From DATAFT01 sp035544635 (GTDB taxonomy: Bacteria > Acidobacteriota > Thermoanaerobaculia > Multivoradales > Multivoraceae), in the NCBI GenBank assembly GCA_035544635.1, contig DATKDQ010000226.1, positions 1-13,445 of the forward strand: a stretch of 13,445 bases of DNA, written 5' to 3'. Position 1 is the first letter of the stretch. Each line of letters opens with the position of its first letter. Under the pieces are notes generated by a model. The model was not told where the DNA came from and did no database searches. It saw nothing but the letters and a program-made list of their open reading frames with translations. Below are positions 7,876 through 13,445 of this stretch, piece after piece. The position numbers and the translations under genes are program-made.

Positions 7876-10563
7876 ATGATCGGGACGCGGCTCGCGCAGT
7901 TCGAGATCACCGCCAGGCTCGGCGCAGGCGGCATGGGCGAGGTGTATCAGGCCGAGGACAGCCGGCTCGGGCGCTCGGTAGCGGTCAAGGTGCTGCCGGC
8001 GGCGTTCACCGCCGACGCCGAGCGGCTCGCCCGGTTCGAGCGCGAGTCCCACGTGCTCGCGCAGCTCCAGCATCCCAACATCGCCGCGATCTACGGCTTC
8101 GAGGAGCAGGACGGGGTGCGCGCGCTGGTGATGGAGCTCGTCGAGGGGCCGACCCTGGCCGAGCGCCTCGCCGAGGGTGCGCTGCCGCTCGGCGAGGCCC
8201 TCGACGTCGCCCGGCAGATCGCCGAGGCGCTCGAGGAGGCGCACGACAAGGGGATCGTGCACCGCGACCTCAAGCCCCAGAACGTCAAGGTCACCGCGGA
8301 GGGGCGGGTCAAGGTGCTCGACTTCGGCCTGGCCAAGGCGCTCGAGCCGCCAGGGACGCCGTCGGGCCAGGGCTCGCCCTCGCAGCTCGCCGCCTCGCCC
8401 ACCCTCACCCTGGCGGCGACCCAGCGCGGGGTGATCCTGGGCACCGCCGCCTACATGGCGCCCGAGCAGGCCAGGGGTCTCGCGGTCGACCGGCGGGCAG
8501 ACATCTGGGCCTTCGGCGTGGTGCTGTACGAGATGCTCACCGGGGGGCGGCTGTTCGCCGGCGACACAGTCACCGACACGCTCGCCGGCGTGCTCAAGGG
8601 GGAGATCGACCTCGACGCCCTGCCGCCCGGGACACCGTCGGCGATCCGCCGCCTGCTGCGCCGCTGCCTCGAGCGGCAGCCGCGGGAGCGGCTGCGCGAC
8701 ATCGGCGATGCACGGCTGGTGCTCGAGGACGTCCGCGCCGGGCGCGCCGACGAGGTGTTGCCATCCCCTGCCGCCGATGGCCGGCGGCCGCGCGGCCTCT
8801 GGCCGCTGGCTGCCAACCTCGCCGTCGGCATCCTCGGGACGCTCGCCGTGGTCGCGCTGGTCGGCCGGGGAGAGGCGCGCCCGACCGTCCCCCTCCGCGC
8901 CGCCATCACCCTGCCCGAGCCCTTGGAGCTCGCGTACGGCGATCGGGCGCTCGCCCTCTCCCCGGACGGCTCGCGTCTCGTACTCGCCCTCGCCGGCGGC
9001 GAGCAGCCCGAGCGGCTCTACCTGCGGGCGCTCGACGAGATCGAGCCGCGGCCGCTGCCGGGAACGGAGGGTGCGACCTACCCGTTCTGGTCGCCGGACG
9101 GCACCGCGATCGGTTTCTTCGCCGGCGGCAAGCTCAAGCGGGTCGACCTGCCGAGCGGCGCCGTGCGCACCCTGTGCGACGCGCCCCAGGGACGGGGCGG
9201 CACCTGGAGCCCGCGGGGAACGATCGTGTTCGCGCCGAGCGCCACGGGCGTGCTGTGGCAGGTAGGTGCCGAAGGTGGTAGGCCCAGCCCCTTCACGGCG
9301 CTCGCTTCGGAGACGGAGCAGCACCGCCTGCCGCAGGTTCTCCCGGACGGCCGATCGGTCATCTTTTTCGTCGTCAATCGGAGCGTGGCCGGGGAGCGGG
9401 CGGTATACGCATTCGACCCCGAGCGCGGGGCCACCATCAAGCTCCTCGACACCGCCTCGGAGGCGATCTACGTCGATCCCGGGTACATCGCCTTCCTCAG
9501 CGAAGGCAATCTGATGCTGCAGCCGTTCGACAGCGAGCGTCTGGCGCTCTCTGGGGCCCCACGCCCCGTCGCATCGGGACTGGCCCCGGTGGGCCGCGCG
9601 TACCTCGACGTCGCGTTCGACGCGGGCGGCCGACTGGTCTACCGGGAGGCCTGGAGCCCGCCGGGCTTTCGTCTGTCGTGGCTGGATGCCGCCGGCGAGG
9701 AGGCACCGGCCTGGCCCGAGGTGCTGCCCGGGTTCTGGGAGGACGGCACGGTGAGCCCGGATGGCCGGCGGATCGCCATCGCCTTCGGCGACGCGATGGG
9801 GCAGGGCCACCTGCGGGTCCTCGACCCGCAGCGGCGAACGCAGGCGCCGCTCGGAGAGGGCGCGGAGCACATCGCCCGTCCCGTCTGGGCGCCGGACGGT
9901 CAGGCGCTCGCCGTCGTGGCGGAGCTCGACGGGCAGTTCCAGCTCGGCTGGGTGCCGGCCCGGGCCGGCGAGACGCCTCGGCCGCTCACCTCGGACATCG
10001 GCATGGAGTCGTACCCCGGCAGCGTCACCCCCGACGGCCGCACCGTGCTCTTCTCTCGCTGGTCCAACGTGGACAAGATCGGCGACCTGTTGCTGGCCGA
10101 CGTGGACGGGGAGGCGCCGCCCCGCCCCTTCCTCGCCGGCCCCGGGCAGGAGAGCTTCCCGCTGCTGTCGATGGATGCCCGCTGGGTCCTCTACGGTTCC
10201 GACGTGAGCGGGAGCTGGGAGCAGTGGGTGACCGACTTCCCCGCCGCGAGCGGCCGCTGGCAGGTGACCAGCGACTTCGGGGGCTCCCGCGGCTGGCTCG
10301 GCGAGGACGAGATCTGGTGGCAGGACCGCGAGGGACGGATCGTCGCGGCGCGCATCCAGCGGCGGGGGACCGAGCTCGACGTGACCGGCCGCCGGGTGCT
10401 TCTCGGCGGGCGCACCCTGGGCGACACCGAGCGGGTGCTCGACTATTCGCCGGCGCGGCAGCGCTTCCTGCTCGCCCGCAGCGCCGGGCCGCTGGAGCCG
10501 CCCGCGCTGGTGGTGGTCAGCGACTGGCGCGGCGTGCTCGGCGAGCGACCGCGGCGCCCCTGA
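7876..10563 (+). CDS. Ser/Thr protein kinase with PD40/WD40-like propeller
   Basis: An 895-residue protein with ATG 7876 supported by GAGG eight bases upstream and by the family-typical N-terminus MIGTRLAQFEI. Kinase domain about 9-270: Gly loop LGAGGMG (15-21), Lys38, HRDLKPQN at 129-136 with Asp131, DFG at 149-151, GTAAYMAPEQARG. Juxtamembrane linker, then one membrane helix at about 308-330. The exported part (about 335-895) carries repeated PD40-type blades, for example LSPDGSRLVLAL near 360, WSPDGTAIGFF at 405, VSPDGRRIAIAF and VTPDGRTVLFSR, as in TolB-like beta-propellers. All catalytic residues are present, so it should be active. It likely acts as a membrane receptor kinase, with the propeller binding a ligand or protein outside the cytoplasm. 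The third kinase starts 35 bases after its stop, indicating one transcript. The ligand cannot be told from sequence. Confidence 0.94.
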   Translation: MIGTRLAQFEITARLGAGGMGEVYQAEDSRLGRSVAVKVLPAAFTADAERLARFERESHVLAQLQHPNIAAIYGFEEQDGVRALVMELVEGPTLAERLAEGALPLGEALDVARQIAEALEEAHDKGIVHRDLKPQNVKVTAEGRVKVLDFGLAKALEPPGTPSGQGSPSQLAASPTLTLAATQRGVILGTAAYMAPEQARGLAVDRRADIWAFGVVLYEMLTGGRLFAGDTVTDTLAGVLKGEIDLDALPPGTPSAIRRLLRRCLERQPRERLRDIGDARLVLEDVRAGRADEVLPSPAADGRRPRGLWPLAANLAVGILGTLAVVALVGRGEARPTVPLRAAITLPEPLELAYGDRALALSPDGSRLVLALAGGEQPERLYLRALDEIEPRPLPGTEGATYPFWSPDGTAIGFFAGGKLKRVDLPSGAVRTLCDAPQGRGGTWSPRGTIVFAPSATGVLWQVGAEGGRPSPFTALASETEQHRLPQVLPDGRSVIFFVVNRSVAGERAVYAFDPERGATIKLLDTASEAIYVDPGYIAFLSEGNLMLQPFDSERLALSGAPRPVASGLAPVGRAYLDVAFDAGGRLVYREAWSPPGFRLSWLDAAGEEAPAWPEVLPGFWEDGTVSPDGRRIAIAFGDAMGQGHLRVLDPQRRTQAPLGEGAEHIARPVWAPDGQALAVVAELDGQFQLGWVPARAGETPRPLTSDIGMESYPGSVTPDGRTVLFSRWSNVDKIGDLLLADVDGEAPPRPFLAGPGQESFPLLSMDARWVLYGSDVSGSWEQWVTDFPAASGRWQVTSDFGGSRGWLGEDEIWWQDREGRIVAARIQRRGTELDVTGRRVLLGGRTLGDTERVLDYSPARQRFLLARSAGPLEPPALVVVSDWRGVLGERPRRP

Positions 10564-10586
10564 CCGGCCGAGCCAGCAGGAGCATC

Positions 10587-10593
10587 GAGGAGG
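10587..10593 (+). promoter_or_regulatory. Strong ribosome site fixing GTG start
   Basis: GAGGAGG sits five bases before GTG 10599. The open frame extends far upstream (to 9678) inside the second kinase gene in another frame. This site, plus the family-typical start of the kinase domain 12 residues later, places the true start at 10599. Confidence 0.85.
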
Positions 10594-10598
10594 ACGCG

Positions 10599-13337
10599 GT
10601 GACCGAATCGCCTGGACAGATCGGGCCGTACGTCGTGGAGCGCGAGATCGGCCGCGGCGGAATGGGAGTCGTCTACCTCGGGCGCGACCCAGAGCTCGGG
10701 CGGTCGGTGGCGATCAAGGTGTTGCCGGAAGCGTTCGCCAGCGATCCCGAGCGCCTGGCGCGGCTCGACCGCGAGGCGAAGCTGCTGGCCTCGATCAGCC
10801 ATCCGAACGTGGCGACGATCTACGGCGTCGGCGCGGACTCCGGCCGGCGCTATCTCGCCCTGGAGCACGTGCCGGGGGAGAGCCTCGCCGCCCGCCTCGC
10901 CCGGGGGCCGGTGTCCCTGGGGGAGGCCCTCGACATCGCCCGCCAGGTCGCCGCCGGCCTCGAGGCGGCGCACGACGCCGGCGTGGTGCACCGCGACCTC
11001 AAGCCGGGCAACGTGCTGCTGACCCCCGCCGGCGAGGTGAAGGTGCTCGACTTCGGGCTCGCCAAGGGAGGCCTCTCCGAGGGCTCCTCCCCCGACCTCG
11101 ACGCGGCCCCGACCGCCACCTACCACCTCACCAGCCCCGGCGTCGTCCTCGGCACGGCCGCCTACATGAGCCCCGAGCAAGCGCGCGGCCGACCGGTCGA
11201 CCGGCGCACCGACCTCTGGGCGCTCGGCTGCATCCTCTTCGAGTGCCTGGCGGGGCGGGCGCCCTTCGCGGCCGATACCGCCTCCGACACGCTGGCTCGG
11301 ATCCTGGAGCGCGACCCGGAGTGGGACGCGCTGGCTGCGGAGGTCTCCGCCAAGGTCCGCGACCTCCTCCGGCGCTGCCTCGAGAAGGATCCGCGCAGCC
11401 GGATGCGGGACGCCGGCGACGCGCGGCTCGAGCTCGAGGAGGCGCAGGGCCTGCGCGCCGCCGCCTCGAGCCCCGCGGCCCCGCTGCTGGCGCGGCCGCG
11501 GCGGCGCTGGCGGCGGCTCGCCCTGCCGCTCGCGCTCCTGCTCGGCGGCATAGCCCTCGGCGGCGCGCTCGGCCCCTGGCTGCAGCGGAACGGCGCGGCT
11601 GCGGGCCGGCAGCTGCACCTGACCGTCTCCATCCCGCGGGACCTGAGGGTCAGCGGCTTTGCCCTGTCACCGCGCGGGGATCTGGCGGTGATCCGCGCCA
11701 GCCACCGGGCCGACCCCGAGGCGACGCCGCGCCTCTACCTGCGTCGTCTGGCGAGCGACGAGCTGGTGGAGCTACCCGGCAGCGAGCGGGCGAGCTCCTA
11801 CCGGATGTCTCCCGACGGCCGATGGCTCTACTTCCACCTCCCCTCCCCCTCGGACGTCACGACGGTACGTCTGATGCGCGCTCCTGCCGACGGTTCGTCG
11901 CCGCCGTCGGAGATGGTCGACTGGCAGCCGGGCTGGGGTGACTGGACGGTGCTGCGCGGGGGCGGCGTCCTGGTGGTTCGCGGCGGCGACCTGCTGCGCC
12001 TCTCACCCGGCCGGGAGAGTCCGGGCGAGCCGCAGCTGATCGACGTCGGGGCTCCCGGACGGTTCTCCTTTACCTCCGCCCCTCCGCTGCCCGGCGATCG
12101 GGGTGTGCTGATGAACATGGAGCGGTGGAGCGGCCGCGGTTTCCAGTTGTCGACCGTGTTGATCGATCCCGACTCCGGCAAGGGGCGAATCCTCGTCGAC
12201 GAGGGGGGCAACGCCTGGGCGACGGGGGAGCACTTGCTCTTCGCGCGCGGCGATCGGCTGCTCGGGGTGCCGTTCGACGCCGACGAGGGCACGATCCACG
12301 GCCAGCCGGCGGCCCTCGTCGGCGACCTGCGAGTGGCCGAGGGGTGGGAGCCCGGCTGGTTCGCTCTGTCCGGAGACGGGACGCTCGCGTACCTCGCGGG
12401 CGGGGTGGTCGGCAATCAGCGCCGCCTGATCGCGCTCACGCCCGGAGGCGAGGCGACGGCCTGGAACCCGGAGCGCCGGACCTTCACGGCCGGGCTCGCC
12501 GCCTCCCCGGACGGCCGCTCCGTCGCGGTGTACGTGCCGGATGCGAAGGGCAAGTACGACATCTGGCGGGTCGCCCCCACCGGCTCCCCACAGCCGCTGG
12601 TGGCGCTGCCGGATGCCGACGCCTGGCACCCGCTCTGGTCGCCGAGGGGCGACGCTCTGGTCTACTCCCGCAACGCGCGACAGGAGAGCGACGGCGTATA
12701 TCTCGCGCGGCTCGCCGGCGGCGAGGCCCACCGGCTGCTGCTCCCTCGCCGCGACAGCCTGCAGCTCGTCCCGACCAGCTGGTCGCCCGATGGTTCCCGG
12801 CTCCTGCTCACCCAGCGGGAAGAGGGGCGCGCTTCGGTGATCGAGATCCCGATCGGCGACGAGGTGGCGGAGGGGTCGGTCGCGCCGCGCCTCCTGATTC
12901 CCGAGGGGTTCGAAGCGCGGCTCTCGCCGGACGGCCGGTGGCTGCTCTTCGTCGCCGAGGACTCCGGACGCCCGGAGGTCTACCTGGCGCACTACGAGGA
13001 CGGCGCGGTGGGCCCACGGCAGGGGATCTCCCAGGGGCGGGCGTCCAGCCCCCAGTGGAGCCCGGACGGCAGGACTGTGTACTTCTTCGATCAGAGGCGA
13101 CACGTTCTCGCCGTGCCCGTGAGGGAGGGAGAGCCCGTCGGCGAACCGAGGGCCGTAGCCGACATCGAGGCGATCCGCGCCCTCCCACTCTTCGACGTGC
13201 TCCCGGACGGGCGGCTCCTGTTCGTGCAGAAGGGCGAGCTCGAGGACGACGTCGACCACACCGAGCTCGTGCTCGGCTTCGGCCGGGAGCTCGCACGCCG
13301 TATCCCTAACCCGGATCATGCACGAAGGTGCATGTAA
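10599..13337 (+). CDS. Ser/Thr protein kinase with PD40/WD40-like propeller
   Basis: A 912-residue protein starting at GTG 10599. Kinase domain about 11-275: Gly loop IGRGGMG (17-23), Lys40, HRDLKPGN at 131-138 with Asp133, DFG Asp151, GTAAYMSPEQARGR. A basic stretch (RPRRRWRR) precedes one membrane helix at about 307-324, consistent with a cytoplasmic kinase and exported C-terminus. The outer part carries PD40/WD40-like blades, for example MSPDGRWLYF at 403, WSPDGSRLLLTQ, LSPDGRWLLFV at 775 and WSPDGRTVYFF at 820. It is the same type as the preceding gene, and the 35-base gap implies co-transcription. The sequences differ enough that this is an old duplication or separate acquisition. Propeller kinases of this type usually end soon after a motif like GRELARRIP; here nine extra residues (NPDHARRCM) follow and overlap a hairpin, so the tail may have been changed by an insertion. 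Confidence 0.93.
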   Translation: MTESPGQIGPYVVEREIGRGGMGVVYLGRDPELGRSVAIKVLPEAFASDPERLARLDREAKLLASISHPNVATIYGVGADSGRRYLALEHVPGESLAARLARGPVSLGEALDIARQVAAGLEAAHDAGVVHRDLKPGNVLLTPAGEVKVLDFGLAKGGLSEGSSPDLDAAPTATYHLTSPGVVLGTAAYMSPEQARGRPVDRRTDLWALGCILFECLAGRAPFAADTASDTLARILERDPEWDALAAEVSAKVRDLLRRCLEKDPRSRMRDAGDARLELEEAQGLRAAASSPAAPLLARPRRRWRRLALPLALLLGGIALGGALGPWLQRNGAAAGRQLHLTVSIPRDLRVSGFALSPRGDLAVIRASHRADPEATPRLYLRRLASDELVELPGSERASSYRMSPDGRWLYFHLPSPSDVTTVRLMRAPADGSSPPSEMVDWQPGWGDWTVLRGGGVLVVRGGDLLRLSPGRESPGEPQLIDVGAPGRFSFTSAPPLPGDRGVLMNMERWSGRGFQLSTVLIDPDSGKGRILVDEGGNAWATGEHLLFARGDRLLGVPFDADEGTIHGQPAALVGDLRVAEGWEPGWFALSGDGTLAYLAGGVVGNQRRLIALTPGGEATAWNPERRTFTAGLAASPDGRSVAVYVPDAKGKYDIWRVAPTGSPQPLVALPDADAWHPLWSPRGDALVYSRNARQESDGVYLARLAGGEAHRLLLPRRDSLQLVPTSWSPDGSRLLLTQREEGRASVIEIPIGDEVAEGSVAPRLLIPEGFEARLSPDGRWLLFVAEDSGRPEVYLAHYEDGAVGPRQGISQGRASSPQWSPDGRTVYFFDQRRHVLAVPVREGEPVGEPRAVADIEAIRALPLFDVLPDGRLLFVQKGELEDDVDHTELVLGFGRELARRIPNPDHARRCM

Positions 13338-13340
13338 TCC
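13313..13340. repeat. Hairpin overlapping kinase 3 stop codon
   Basis: GGATCATGCAC (13313-13323) pairs over 11 bases with GTGCATG (13328-13334) plus ATCC (13337-13340), with a GAAG loop and a two-base TA bulge. The TAA stop codon (13335-13337) lies in the right arm. No T-tract follows, so it is a poor intrinsic terminator. It may be a terminator-like 3' structure or part of an insertion-sequence end. Confidence 0.6.
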
Positions 13341-13351
13341 ATAGACACGGA

Positions 13352-13411
13352 AGGCTCCGCGGGTCAGAATTCGCTTTAGCACGAACGACTTCTGACGAGT
13401 CCACGGAGCCT
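13352..13411. repeat. Imperfect inverted repeat masking a ribosome site
   Basis: AGGCTCCG (13352-13359) pairs with CGGAGCCT (13404-13411). Further in, GTCAGAA (13363-13369) pairs with TTCTGAC (13390-13396), leaving a 20-base loop. The right arm contains GGAG (13405-13408), a ribosome site for an ATG at 13416. Transcripts entering from upstream would fold this site shut, a known way for insertion sequences to silence read-through expression of their transposase. Confidence 0.55.
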
Positions 13412-13415
13412 ACCG

Positions 13416-13445
13416 ATGCCGAATGCTGCCACACAGTGTGTTGTT
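13416..13445 (+). CDS. Start of an unidentified gene, cut by window edge
   Basis: ATG 13416 opens ten codons (MPNAATQCVV) to the window end, with GGAG seven bases upstream. The length is too short for a family call. The position directly after an inverted repeat suggests the N-terminus of a transposase, and the opening loosely recalls IS1380-type transposases from memory, but that is a guess. Confidence 0.3.
   Translation, partial: MPNAATQCVV

Noticed and set aside
9678..10598. Long open frame upstream of kinase 3 that would add 307 residues
   Set aside because: It overlaps the second kinase gene in another frame, its translation is Arg/Gly-rich shadow sequence, and GAGGAGG plus GTG 10599 gives a clear start.

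Overview
The window is about 13.4 kb of uniformly GC-rich bacterial DNA. Three Hanks-type Ser/Thr kinases lie one after another, each a cytoplasmic kinase domain, one membrane helix and a large C-terminal sensor-like module (FlgO/TolB-like domain plus TPRs, or PD40/WD40-like propellers). This style is typical of Acidobacteriota, particularly Thermoanaerobaculia-like lineages. The taxonomic guess rests on gene style alone, because no marker gene is present.

Left part (1-4850) is a decayed accessory region with three apparently intact genes in it. On the minus strand there are two broken fragments of IS91-family transposases (about 1-265 and 3168-3840). Between them are a two-gene ATGA-coupled operon (a three-helix membrane protein at 2439-1807 and a secreted trypsin-like serine protease at 1810-356) and the C-terminal half of a frameshifted sensor histidine kinase (about 3060-2513). 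On the plus strand, 3964-4449 encodes a stand-alone TIR-domain protein. After it (about 4735-4600, minus) lies a remnant of an alpha/beta-hydrolase of the PHB-depolymerase/LpqC type. In that remnant a stop codon sits where the nucleophile serine should be.

Right part (4855-13337) is three intact kinase genes on the plus strand: kinase-TM-FlgO/TPR (4855-7689), kinase-TM-propeller (7876-10563) and kinase-TM-propeller (10599-13337). The last two are 35 bases apart, the third has a strong GAGGAGG ribosome site and a GTG start, and they are probably one transcript. All three keep the Gly-rich loop, VAIK-type lysine, HRD and DFG residues, so they should be active.

The last about 140 bases hold two strong inverted repeats. 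One contains the stop codon of the third kinase. The other masks a ribosome site for a reading frame that runs off the window. Together they suggest the left end of an insertion sequence that entered at the 3' end of kinase 3.

I found no tRNA, rRNA, CRISPR array or complete mobile element. I do not see a proven new system. The best candidates for a closer look are the lone TIR gene, the protease/membrane-protein pair, and a shared TGnTAGGCTG promoter-like element in front of two of the transcription units.
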